A DNA stretch of 64,000 nt, taken from NCBI RefSeq assembly GCF_016859285.1, contig NC_053409.1, forward strand, positions 25,470,476 to 25,534,475, written 5' to 3'. The position numbers and the translations under genes were made by a program. The notes beneath the pieces are model-generated. The model did no database searches and was not told the DNA's origin. It worked only from the letters and a program-made list of their open reading frames with translations. Positions 14,781 to 28,600 of the stretch are shown here, in pieces. Source of the DNA: Xiphias gladius. Taxonomy: Eukaryota > Chordata > Actinopteri > Istiophoriformes > Xiphiidae. The first letter of the stretch is position 1, and every line of letters starts with the position of its first letter.

Positions 14781-17726
14781 CGCACACACACGCACATACA
14801 CACACGCTCAAACGCAGACACGCTTTATTCAAAATGCAGAGATCCCTGTCTAACACATATGCATCACTATACACCCACCAACCTCATACTAAACCTTTGT
14901 TAGGGATGCAGCTAATGATTATTTTAATCTATCAATTCATCTGTTTATCAATTAATTTTTTAGTCTATAAAATGTAAAAAAAAAAAAAAAATTAAAAAAA
15001 AGAAAAAAATAGTGAAAAATGTCCATGACAAGTTCAATTGGCATCTTCAAGCTGCATGTTTGATTTTAGAAATACTGAGGTCTTGAGTCCATCACACCCC
15101 TAGTCTATATAATTTTGATGAGACAAAAAAAACTCAAACTGGATTATTTTATATTATATATATATATATAAAAAATAATCAAGTTCTCCTCTGTCCATCC
15201 ATATGCTCAACATTTTAACAAAATACGGCTGTTTACAGTATTTCAGGTGGAGCTTTGGAGCATCATACAACATGGAAGCTGTGTATTTGCTGTGAGTGCT
15301 GGACGATAGATGATGATGATGATGATGATGGTGATGATGATGGTGACGGTGGTACTGAACGCGATTCAAGTCTCGGTCCATTGACTAATGGGAACGACAA
15401 AGTTTGTTTGGAATTTCTCAGGAAATTCCACAAAAAAATGAAACACAGAATAATAAAATTCACGGAAAGCTCAGGTTTTTAGCTGTAATTTTATAATGTG
15501 ATAATATTCCCATCAGAATAGATTAAATCCAAAATAATCTCGGCGGAAGATGAATTCCTTTATTGCACCAGCAGGGAGTCGGTTGGGGATAAAAAATAGG
15601 ACAAAAGGAGAGTATTGATGAAACTCTCTGCAAATGTACCCAATGTAAAATATAATGAATTCATGTACAAACAAGGATTAGGGAGGTGGTGGTGACCTAG
15701 AAGTCAATGAGAGGCATCGGATCAGGCTAATGAGGCGGAGAGATTGAACCGGCGGCAATAAAAATTTCACAACCGCTAATCTGTGACAGACACGGTTGTG
15801 AAAGCTGGTGTGTGTGTGTGTGTGAATATTAAATCCTTATCCCCTGATTACTATGCAGCTGCTGACTTTTCCAACCCGGCTTTGAAGTGAGGAGCTCCAG
15901 AGGACAGAGGAGAGAGAGAGAGCACTTTGATGTGAGCGTTAGATTAGGATGAAAAAAAAAAAAAAAAAAAAAGGGAGAGGAAGACGACACAGCGGCGGCG
16001 GAGGCGAAGGCCACGTTGTTACCGCTCATTAACGAGAGATAAGAGAGATCCCGAAGAGGACGAACGCGCCGCTTTGTAGTTTGGTCTTTCTTCTTTTTGA
16101 GCGATGAATAATAGGAGCGCCTGCTGTCTCTCTCAGTTCGTCGTAAGGTCACTCATTACCGTGGTAATTACTTTAAGGACTCTGTATATGTGTGTCCTGG
16201 CCCTCTTCCTGACAGAATACTACTCTAACGCAGCTGAAGCTGTAACACAGCCCTTAGCGAACTGAACTCGGAGGCCTGGTGGATCCAGGAGGATTGTTCC
16301 TCTGGATGTGAGTGAGACCGTGAGCTGGCTATATCTGAAACTTGGGTTTTTTCTCCCTCTCTCCCTCTCTCTCTCTCTGTGTTTCGGCCTCCTGTCCTCA
16401 CTGAACCAGGCGTTTTTCACTCCCACGGGAAAAATCTGAAGAGGCTGTTCTCGTGTACGGTGGGTGTGAAAAACAAAAAGCTTTTCCAAAACAGTGACGT
16501 ACGCCTGTTAAGAAAGGGCCAGACAACCAAGACACCAACTTCTTCCCGCCTTCGGCTTCTTCTGTCACTATCTGCCTCAGCTTACAGGTGTCGTCACTGA
16601 TACGACCTGCCAGCTTTTGGATGACAACTAATTACAGCCAAGATATGAAAAGTGCAGTAGTACAGGAAAGCGAGAGCAATTTTTTGATAATCGATTAATT
16701 GTTTTGTGTAATTTTTAATGGAAAAAAAAAGGCCAAAAATCTCGGGTTCAAGCTTCTAAAATCTGACGCTTCTGTTTGTCAAACACGACTGTAAACTTTT
16801 TGTTTTGGACCGTTGTCCGAACAAACCAAGTCACTTGAAGGCGTCATCTTGGCTTTCGATTTTCTGATATTTTAAAAACCGCACTAATCAATTAATTGAG
16901 AAAACGATCAAAAGATTAATGGATAATGGGAATAGTCTTTAGTTGCAGCTCTGCCGTTCTGTTCACCACCTTAGTTTTGTGGATTCGCGGGCTAAAATTT
17001 GCAATAAATAAATACAAAGTCCAGCTGAGGCTGATGTGAATGCCGTTAGTTCTGCAGGTGTTTGGTCATAAACCAAATTACATTTTTGACCTGAACGTGG
17101 CGCAAAATGAAAAGTCAGAGTGCCACCGAAGTGATTACCCTTCATCCCGAGGGAGACATGAATGTGTGTAGAATTCCCTGACAATCCATCCATGTCAAGG
17201 TATTTCCACCATTTCCAACCCAAAACGCCGAGCTCCTCGGGGCTGGGATCGCTGGGGGGGAAAAAAAATGTCACAGCGATCGCATCAATAGTTGCGATAG
17301 CTCCGTTTGGATCGAAGTGGGGGACACTGCCGTCCCAAGAGCCACGCCTTATAATGACTACAAACACGTTTCCTCCTGAAAGAGTCAAATTGGACTCTTT
17401 GCAGGCTTTTTCACAGTCATTTAAGAAGGAGAATTTCTGAAGCAGTGTTTGAGAACACAGACCGCTCAGCGATGGTATTAAATTAGTCGACCCTCGTGAC
17501 TGTGTCGGCCCTGAAAAGACTTGCATCTGTACTGATGTCCATTAAAAAACCACCCTGAACTCCAGAGGCGACACGTGACGTTCACTGACCCCCCCGCCGC
17601 ACTGAACACACAAACAGCCGACCTGTTGCTGTTGTCGTCGTCGTGACAGGAGGTCAAGTCAACCCAGAAACATCAGCACATCATGTTTTCAGTCTGACTC
17701 AAACCCACTGACCACCAAGGCCACCG

Positions 17727-17771
<45 letters not shown>

Positions 17772-19921
17772 CTGAAAATCATAGTCTCCCTGGAAACGGC
17801 CCAGAGGCTCGATTAAGGTATAATGAGTATGCCTTTTCCCACCCACATGCAAGAAGGTCTCATGTTACCATGGCGCTGTCTGTCTGTTCGTCCTGATTGG
17901 CCGGGAGGACCAGAGCGTCTCAGAGTTGAGATGGAAAGATGATGAATAAGAAGAAAAAAAAAAACAAACAAAAACCAACAACAACTCAGAAGTGGTTTCA
18001 CTTGGAGAGAAGCTCCAAGCAAAGTGTCAAAAGATTCAGACTCCCATTTACTGTTCACTGAATACGTACTGCACGGACAGGGGCTAATGCGGCTTTCATG
18101 TAACTTTAAAAACAACCCTGTCTGCCAGAAATGACCGTCACATACTACTAAACTGTTTTCCTTATGACGTTGTGGTGGCAACGCAACCACCGGCTGGATT
18201 ACGTTCAGAGGCACCGTGGTTGGAGGGTTTTTTTTGGAATGAACGCAGCGCTGTAAACGGCAGCGGCGTCACTTTGAAGGTGGCTGGGATGGACGGAGGT
18301 CCAGGGTCCACATCCACAGTCCCCTCTGTGGTTTAGGCAAGGGCACTACTTTGGTTAAGGTCGGGGAAAGACGGGTTGGGTCTGTAGTAACTTTGAACTT
18401 TTACTGTATTAAACCAGACCAGGATCTTTCCCAAACCTGAACCAGGTGCTGTGAGAGTCTGAACAGAACCATTAAAAAGTTTAATGATGCTGGAGTCATT
18501 ACAGGTGGATACTGTTGCAAATTAGTTCTATATAAATGTTATTAATAGAAGACAGGGCTGCTAAAAATTAAATCTATACAATAGTAATTTGCAGCAGAAG
18601 ATAGGAAACGTAATGCCACCCCGGTTATTGTTTTTTAATCAACATAATAACCCTATTTTTCATGAGTTGAGTTGAATCATTCCTTGATATTTGGTCCTCC
18701 GGTCACACCGTGGGCCGTTTTCACAAGGATCGACTTTGACCACGGCTAACATCGAAAACCAACGGTCAGACTTTGGAAAGATTTCGGACTTTATTTGTCG
18801 CTCAAAGCCGGTTAGTTCCTGACTTAACTTAAGTAGCGCTAATGAGGCAGCAGAGCAAACTTCCTCTGTGTGTTGCTAGCGCGCTAGCAGGTGAGCTAGC
18901 TAGGAAACACAGGGTCGCACCATCCACTCACTACTCTCTCATGACTTAAAAACCTGAGTGAAATAGAAAAAAAATACATTTTCCAATTTCCAGTTCAGTG
19001 TTTGTCTGCTAATTGTACTACCATCTCTTGTTGACTGTCAAATACACAATTTGAGTATTTATGCACCCAAATCACTGTCTTTTCTCTTCTTGTAAATTGT
19101 TAAAAATATTTTTGATGACTCATTCTGCGTACACTGGGGGCGTACACTTAACTTATGCAAACAAATTCAGTTTGTAGCAACCAGCTACACCCTCCAGAAA
19201 GTTGAACCTTAGCATTAGCATGCGGGTTATAGCTGCTAGCGGCGCCGTCTCTTGGGCTGGCGGCGTGTGTTTGGATGTCAGTTGTTCGCATTTCCGAAAA
19301 CAGCATGGGTTTGATCGACACTCATTTTGACTGACGACCAACGATCTCATCAAGTGACGGCCCGAAATCAAAACACTGTGGAGAGGCCAAGAGGTCAAAG
19401 TTCACCAAAGTTAAACATAAATAAACAAAAATAAAAAACAAACCTGTGTGCCGATTTACTCAAGTCTCAGCAAATGGTCTGATTGCAATGATTCCATTCA
19501 AATGAAGTTAATTCACTTGTCATAAATTTAGGTGTGACTGTGCCCTTCTATAGGTATTACTTATCATACGTTTACTCTTATTATTATTACTATTATCATT
19601 ATTATCATTATTATTATTATTATTATTATGTTTTATCTTTATTTACAGTTGTCATCTTTGATAATAAAGGTTACTGTCCTACTGTAAAATACTCTGCTTC
19701 AATACACTTTTTTATTTTAATTTCAAGGATAATTAACTTAATAAAGCATCTGTGCCTCCAACATCAATATCGTATTTGCCTAAAAACATCCACCATTCTA
19801 TTTAAATCAGACGCACACATTCCTCTGGCAGATATTAATGAAGTTGTTTGTATTACTTTTGATATGACAGCACTACAAATACAATGCTTTATTATTATTT
19901 GTTATGTAATTAATTATACTA

Positions 19922-19954
<33 letters not shown>

Positions 19955-22619
19955 GAGTTTACATTTTCACATCTTTGTAATAACAGCAAAAGAAAAGCTT
20001 GTTTTTTCCACACTCTGAGGCTGGTATTTGCTTAACTTAAATACCATCAGGCTGCCACATATAATGACTTTGTGACATGAGGGAAACATTAAGGGGGGGG
20101 GGGGTTCAAATCTATCAGTCATAAGGACACCACTGTAATTTAGAAATATTGATCGGAGACTCAGGGAGCAGAGCGTTTCCTTTTTAACGCCATCACTTTA
20201 CAATAATGATGTTTAGGTGCCACCTAATGGTGAAAGGCTCCATTACTCCATTCCATTACAGCTGTCCAGCACATGAGCACAAGACACTTGGAGGACTCCA
20301 GCTGCCAAAACACCCGCTCACTGATGGAGGTGGGGAAGTTTGAACCCATAAATCCCAGGTAAACCCTGAAACTATGAGAGAGACTGGTTTTATTCTTCAG
20401 ATTTCAGCGTCCTCGGCTCTAAGATGGATCTATTTGACACTGAAGTGGCTTTGGCAGCACATCACCATGAATCAAAATGACCAGAAAGACATGCAAAACA
20501 ACCATAAGGAAATGCAAATTGACCATAGGCGACACAAAAAAAAAAAAAATCTACAGTGTGACAACCACAAAGAGACACAAAACAACTACAAGCAAAACTT
20601 CACTTGTAGTTGTTTTGCGTCTCTCAGTTTAGGTGTCTCACTCCCAGGGCTCCACAATCTCACGATCCGTCCATGTTTACAATCATCTCTTTCTAGAGCG
20701 CATTGCCATCACTGTCAATTGGTTGCCTCTGCTATTAATACATTTACGTTGAGCAGCTAGTCGAGCGGCAAAACTCTCAAAACCGTCACCCTGACGTGGT
20801 GCTTTCTGGCGCTGGGATTTAATGCTTCCGACATCAACTGTCACGTGGCAGTTTTACTAAGTAGTACATTTGACACCAAGCTCCGACGCAACGTAATGAA
20901 AAAGCTTTAGTGTCTCGATATCCTCTGCCCATCAATACCAGGAAGTAAACTTCTCCCTGAATAACAGCAGCTGAAACTAAACAATCGAGACTAGAGGTGA
21001 TTCAAAGACTGGGCTCAATCGTCATGCAGCCTTTTTCTAGCTTTTGGGAAAAGGACAATAAAATGGAAAAGCTCACAGACTCTATTGTTTGACACACTGT
21101 CCGTTGCTGCTGGATGAGTTTCTGTGGGTCCTCCTTCGCTGGCCATGTCTTCCCCTCCTCCTTCTTCACTCTTTCCTCCTCCTCCTCGCTCCTCTCTGCT
21201 CTCTTTTTTCTGACTTCTTCTCCCCAGATAGAAATTCCCACTCAGGCAGAGAACTAACTCAACCGCTCTCTTAAACCCTCTCCTTCACCCCCCCCTCAGT
21301 CCTGTGTGAACCGTCAATCAGCGTGGCTTTCCTGCCTCCCACTGGGCGAGGCGGACGGTCCTTCCTGAGCACCACCAAGACACAACAACAACAACGCGGA
21401 GGAAGGCGGGACAGAGACCCGTCCTGTACCGTAGTGCAGGAGAATAAAGGCCAAAACTGCCGACATGTTATTTCCCAAAAGCCTGGGAATATTTTCAAGA
21501 ATGAGAGGAAGAGGACCAAAAAAAAAGTGTAGTTTTGATCATTTGTAGCTCAAAAGAAGTCTCAGCGTAGAACTTGGATAAATATTCTTGCTCTCGGAAA
21601 CAGCAGTGAAAAAAAATCTTAACTCAAAGTCCACTTACTCGATTTTTCGGGGGCTTTCGACTGGTGGAGTTGGAGTTTCCTCATTTTTTATGAATCTGTA
21701 GATGTTCAAAGTTTCCATTACTTGCAAAACTTTTACGGGGTAAACTGCCGATGAAGACCATGTGGTATAATGATCTAATAGATCCTTAAATATATCTCTT
21801 ACATTAAACGGTGTCAGGTTTTCATTTTGTTTTTGTTAGTGACCAAGATAAACACTAGGGTGACTAACTAACAGTTATTCGTTCCAATGAGGCATCTAGG
21901 GCTGCGACCAACGATTATTTTCCTTACCAATTATTCTGCCAATGATTTTCGCGATTAATCGATCTAACGTTTACTCCAAAAAATGGGATCATCACTACCC
22001 GAGACTCCTTTCACCTTTTCACTGATACATCAGATATGATTGAACGAAACATTAACAGCAGACGGACACAGTCAGAGAGCAGCTGGTGAACACAGCGGAG
22101 CATTTAGCAGCTGAAGAGCCAGATGTTTCCCTCAGGGGCTGGTGGAGACCAAAACCAGAGCTAAAAGAAGAGGCAGTACTGGACCTAGATTCATCAGGTG
22201 GAGACAAACACAGCTCCAGATGAACTATCATGTTGCTATGTCTCTGCTGGATGGTTGAAATTAGCAGCTGGTCTCTAACATTAACTTCATGATAAGGTGA
22301 TAATTTATCAGGGTTTAGTGTTTTTCAACTTGTTGTGGAGTTTTAGTGCCCCCTGATGGACAGTTTTAACTTCACCCAACCCGTAATTTTAACCCAACCA
22401 AATTGAAAACCTGCCCCTCTGAGAAATCGTTACGTGACTCCACTCAGCCTCTAGAGCAAAGTGAAAATGACTATAACCGACTGAGATGAGTCTGCTTTTC
22501 CCGTCAGGCAGCATTAAAAGGCAGCACAGCTCCATCACTAGGCCCCAGAGCTCAGACAAACAGGATAAAACAAGGATTTCAAGGCAGTTTCTGTTTCCTG
22601 ATACAGCTAATCACACACT

Positions 22620-22686
<67 letters not shown>

Positions 22687-25600
22687 CAGCATTAAATATT
22701 ACTCATGAGTCCTCTCTCAGCCTGACAGCCGGCAGTCTGAGCCCTGAGAGGGCCTATGAATTAGACATCGAACAAGTCTGTAACTAGGCCACTATAATCA
22801 GAAACAGCAACACACACGGTCGACTGCGTCCTGCTGTTTAATGGAGCACACTGAGGAGGTCTTTGATGCCGTTATGCATCCCCTCTCACCAACACTTGTC
22901 GCACCCGGAGACGGGAGCAGGTTCATTCCAGGTGTGGTGTAAGTTACATCCCGCGTATCGGGCAACCTGGCATTGACCTCCACCAACGAGTTCCTACGTC
23001 TTCCCGTAGAGATAAGGCAGGGTTCCAGCAGGGTTCCAGCTGTACATAACAATCATTTTGAACACGAACTGGACCGATGTGTGGATGACTGAACGGACCT
23101 GAACAGAGACTCTGGCCCCTCGGGCCCCTGGGGCAGGAGCCTCTGTATGAAGTGACTGTTCATTTTTTTTGTTTGTTTGTTTGTTTGAGAGTCACAGAGC
23201 TCAGTTCTTTAAAGAAAAAACAAAAACAAGCAAAACTATCCCAAAGAGACACAAAACAACAACAAAGAGAAGCAAAAGGACCATAAAGAATCTAGTCCAA
23301 GGTCTTGGGGGCCTATATAGGAGGGGTGGAGGGCCTTTACTTGTCTATGCTGAGAGGAACAGTGTCTCATAATCCGTCCATGCCCAGACGCAATTTAAAA
23401 AAAGTAATCAATCTGTTAATTTAGGTTTTTGCTACAAAATCCACATCTTTCAACAGCAGCAGGCAAGAAAAAACATTCAAGGCCTTTGTAAATGAGTTCT
23501 TGAGGACTTTTGAGGGAACTGAGTTCAATGCCTTTTAAGGCTTTTCAAGACCTGCCTAAGGACACGAAGCCGGTCAGTCAGTCCAACAGTTTGGTCCTGA
23601 CTATTTTTCATGAGATTTAGCCGTGAATTCTGATTTCAGTAAACGCCCCCACCAAAGTTTCCACTTTAACATCGGTAATTATCAGATTCCCAGAAGCTCT
23701 GTGTTGCGGGGTGTTCAGCTATATTGATGACCAGCTGTTTCTTTCAGTGTTTCCAGCCTCTCCGTTACAAGGATTTAATGCCTTTTTGCTGTACACGAGA
23801 GTAAACATGAACCTGCTACTTGCAGCCGTAGAATTATTAAAATCATCTCACAACAACAAAACAAAACAAAAGTTTGCAGATTATGTTCTTAAATTTGACA
23901 ACTTGCTTACTTTTATCTTCACTTTTAAATAGTTGAATAATAGTTGAAAATGGACTATTTGAAGGAAACACTTTTCATCTTCTGAAGGTGTTGGTCATTA
24001 TATTTGGCATTTTTCTGACTGAACAAACAAAAACGAATTGATCATTTAAATACTGGCAGCCCCAACTAAGTCTGTTCTTGGTTAGGGCTCGTCAGTCGTC
24101 CAGGTGGTACGATGTCTGAGTGCAGCCGAACCCAAAGCACTGGAGATGTGATTGAAGACTCTCTACCTCCGAAAGGCTTCTGAAGTTGATATTACTGTGG
24201 CGAGTAGCACCAACGTTTACCCCCATGAGCCCACTGCGTCCAAGAGTGGGACGGGTGATGTAATAAATCCAGAAAGGGTTGTAATTAGCCCCCATCTTTT
24301 CGTTTTGTTTTATATTTAATCTTTATTAAACGACACAAATTCCGTCCGTCCTCCTCCTTTAGCTCCTACTCTCGGTTTTAGAGCACGTTTACAGCTCGGC
24401 CTCAGTGTCTCCGGCAGCAGCTCTGCTAAAACCCGCCGTCCACTGCCTGCCCGGCACCGCGCAGCGGCTAGAGACACGGTTAGAGACCAGCTGGGGAAGA
24501 CAGTAGGTCATCTGGCCGCTAAAGGGGCCGGATCTTTTGTCTCGGGAGTTGATAAAGGCCGCGGCACTCCTCCCCCATCTACCACCTGCCTCCCTCTGAG
24601 CCTCCACCTGCCCGCACACCTGCGCCTGAGCTGACAAACCTGTCTCTGTCCCTGTCAGATTGGCAGTTGTGCCTTCCTGCCTCCGAACATGACTAGCCCC
24701 CCTTCTTTTGCCTACCCTGTTTCGCCGGACCTCTCTCTGCCTCCTCATGAGGTAAACCTCATCTTAATCCTGCCTGAAATGTCTGTGGAGTTTACTTTTG
24801 AGTTTCACATGTTGGTGAGGAGGTGACGGCAGAAATTTTTCTCCCCCGAGAACAAAATATCCTTGACATGGAAGTGAAAGCAGGAGGGAGGAGACGGACG
24901 CCGCTGACATCTTCTGGTTTGGGGGAAAACTGAGGTGTCACCCCCATGAACCCACTGTTCCCAGCAGTGTGTACATACATGCATGTAAACTCATGTTTTT
25001 GTTATTTTGTACAAATAATGGATAATGAAACAAGACGGCAAGACCACGGGCTAATCCGATGCTGGGCTGATTACAGGGGCGGAAGAAAATCTCAGATTCT
25101 TCACGTACTACTCTTTACTGAAAGTAGTCATACTACCACGTGGAAATACTCGATTACAAGCAAAAGACCCGCACTCAAGTTTTAACCAGAGAAGCACAGA
25201 GGTCAGCTGTGATCAGCAAATATGCTTGAAGTCTGTAGAGAGGTGACAGTAGCTTCAAGCATCATATTTGTAGGATAGTCAGTCACTCTTATGCGCCAAG
25301 AAAAAGTGGAGTTACTCCGGAAAAATACACAGGCATGTGTGCAGTTTCAGCTCGAGCAGAGGAGACAGGAGACAACGGCTACTAAATACCGGTTGTACCA
25401 CATGATCCGATCCATCGGGAGTCTGATGAAGTCTCAGGCCTTCCGAGCCTCTGAAAGTCTGAACGTGTCACCGCCCAACGCTCTCGGTGTCGTGGGAACG
25501 ACTGGGGCTGCGTGGAAACGTTTAAACCACCGTCCCGGGCGGGTTTGTGTGCTGCAGTGGGTTAGCGTCTCGCCACAAACAATAAATGCAGCGCGCGTAG

Positions 25601-28600
25601 AGCTTGTGCGTCGTCGTCGCGCGTCACAGTTCAGGCGCTGCTGGTGCTACCGTCAAATAAAATAAAGTAAAAGAACAAAAACCGAACAAAACAAAAATCT
25701 GCTGCTGGCGAATGCTTCAAGAAGTAAGATGTCCCAATATCAACTTGAAACGATTCTTATTATTTTACGTATAATGTTGGTAAATGATTGTCTCAGACTT
25801 TGCTCCAGAAATCAAGTTCTATCCAACAGGACACGTCTTTATATCAGTTAGATAGTAATGATGAATAGTGATTATGATGATTAATTTGGAAATTAAGCGG
25901 CGTTCCGTTTTGCCTGTTTTACAACCAGGACATCTGAAGCGATGTGCAGCAGAACTTTTGAATAACTTAGGCGGTGGATGGTCAGTGGATCTAAAATTAA
26001 CCCCTTCGTCTACACCTCGTAATCACCAGCGGCTGTTTCCTGACACTTGCACCCGCTCCTGGGTGCAAGTACTACTACTGCTACTACTGCTACTACTGCT
26101 GTTACTACTACTGCTACTGCTGCTGCCACTACTGATAATACTGATACTACTGCTGTTACTACTACTACTACTGCTACTACTGCTACTACTGATACTACTG
26201 ATACTACTGATACTGCTACTGCTACTACTACTGCTAGTGCTACTACTGCTACTGCTACAGCTACTACTACTGCTACTGATACTACTGATACTACCAATAC
26301 TACTACAACAGCTACTACTGCTGCTACTGATACTACTGATACTACCACTACTACTACTACTACTACTACTAATGCTACTACTGCTACTACTGCTGTTACT
26401 ACTACTACTGCTACTACTGCTACTGATGCTACTGATACTATTGCTACTGATACTGCTACTGCTACTACTGATACGACCACCACTACTACTAACGCTACTA
26501 CTGCTACTACTACTAGTACTAAGTACGACTTAGACACAGCAAGTATAATATGGAAGCTAGACCTTCATCCCCTGCAGCAGAGTGCCAGGAATATTACATC
26601 TGAATAATAACAGAAAGTGCAGTATAAAATACCACAGCGTGTCTTTAAACTCACCATGGAGTTAACACAGGCTCTTTAGGCCTGTATCATACAACAGCAC
26701 AGTAGAAAAAATTAAAAAAAAAAAAAAAAATTACTCAGTGTCATCATAACGACTGCGATGAATTTCAAAAAAAATCAAAACCCCAGATAGAAACGGCGAA
26801 GCCACTTTCTGACAAGGCTTCTTCTCTGAAGCGTTTAAGTTGCTGTAATCAGTGGTTAATGAATCATCTACCAATTATTTATCAATCAGTTATACAACCT
26901 TTGGGGTTGCCAGGTTGTGGAAGATCCCCAGGAGAGGGACACGTCTCCATTGGACTGTGTGACCACTTCTCTTGTGGACCAGAGCAGCAGGACACCTGGA
27001 CCGAAATCCAATTACGAACTGATTATTAACATCTACAACTACAGGCTTATTATAATATAACAGTTTATTAACGTACACGTGCAGCTCGGCTCGCTGTTGA
27101 AATGTGTGCAAATTTTGAAGTGAAGAAGTTCCTGTTCTGCCGTTTAAAGGTGCCACACGTAACATACAGGGAACCCTTGTTGTTAATGGCACCGGTGGCC
27201 GTTAAGGGAACCGCAGTCAGCATCCTGTTGCTCGCTCTCGCGCATCCTGGACATCGTCCGAAACGGTGACGCGACGGTCGGACACTGGGGGAAGAAGTTC
27301 AGCCCTGGGTTGGTGCTCGGAAGGTTTACCAGGAGAAGAAGGGGCAGAGTTTTGAATGGGATTTATTGGGCCTGCAGACGAGAGACGAGGACGGAACGTC
27401 TACCGGCGGCGGGGTGACGACCTGGACCACTGGAAGCGCAAGCCCCAAACGACAGGCACACGGAGAGCGCCGGCAAACAGACTGACAGGGACGGTAGAAG
27501 CTTTATGGAGCTTTTGACAGCCCACCGAAGCAGCGGCCCTCCCGGCGTGTCCCAGTGCTCGCTAAACTGTATTTTAGACTATATTTGACTCTCACAGCGC
27601 TAACACAAAGTGCGGAGATAGGTCTGGCTCTGCGAGACCTCACTTCGACTAGCGTTGCGTTTTTTTGAAATAGGACTGATAAAGCGTAATATCGTTCTCA
27701 GCAGATGTTGACCCTGGTTTCCCCCCCGACGTCGGCCATTTTCCCGTTTGGCCAGACGAATTCCACTAGGTAAAACTTTTTTTGGTTTTGTATTCTGTGC
27801 TTACGCGGAGTTGGCGCAGGAGTCCGTGCTGTGCTGGGAGCCGGTCGTTGGTTGGCGTTAGCGGACTCCATTTCTGGGCTAACGTTAGCCGGTGTTGGCG
27901 CTGCAGGGGAGCGGAAGAGAGGCACGGAGGCGGCTCGGGAACGAGCGGGAACGTCGCATCCTTTGGGCATTCCCAGGATATTCGGCCCGAGTCCTTCACA
28001 TAGAAATCGGTCCACAGTTGTGACCGGCAACGGGTCGGGGAAGGCCTCATTTTCTAAGCGACGTTACAATCCGTTCACACTATGGTAATAAGTTGCTTCA
28101 CATTCTTACATATAAGTACCTTTAAATTTAACTGTTTTGTTCTTGTTCAGTAATAACGCAGTTTGAAATATTGGTAAACTTCCAGTAGGCCTTTAAGATT
28201 TTTCACTCTCTAATAACCCATCAGGTCTGCAGCTGTAGATGTTAATAGTCAATTCGTAGATGGATTTTGGTCCAGGCGTCCCGCAGCTCTTGTCCAGAGG
28301 ATGAGTGGTCGAACAGTCCAATGGAGACGTGTCCATGATGAATGAAAGAGACAAGGAGGAGGATTTTAGACAAAAAAGTTGTTCCGATCAATGGCTTATA
28401 ACTGATCTTTAAAGCCAATTGTGTATTATCAATGAATTAAAGCTCAGTGAATGATCAGAAAGTGGCACGTCCGGTGTTAGAATTCGGTGCAGGAGGCTTC
28501 CATGAAGTGGCCGCGATGAGGCCCCTGCAGGAATACTGAAGGAATTCCATCATCATTCCCTCGTCCGGTGACTGATAGAGGCCCCCGGGTCGCAATAGCC

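Noticed and set aside
14454-14977. 149-151-codon plus-strand ORFs and Cys/Val-rich minus ORFs
   Set aside because: They are reading frames through the CA microsatellite.
17162-17526. Overlapping ORFs of 92 and 187 codons on opposite strands
   Set aside because: No family resemblance and no splice support. The lengths are expected by chance in a 64-kb window.
18875-18888. Perfect 14-bp palindrome gctagcgcgctagc
   Set aside because: Isolated short palindrome near other gctagc words, with no associated feature; expected occasionally by chance.
24389-24748. 119-codon minus-strand ORF in a GC-rich part of SYT16 intron 1
   Set aside because: Arg/Gly-rich composition, no domain, no splice context, and part of the region resembles dispersed repeat sequence.
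25868-26533. 221-codon Leu-rich ORF on plus and a 175-codon Val/Ala ORF on minus
   Set aside because: Both come from the triplet array at 26070-26522, which has no stop triplets in several frames. No start context, splice sites or domains support a protein.
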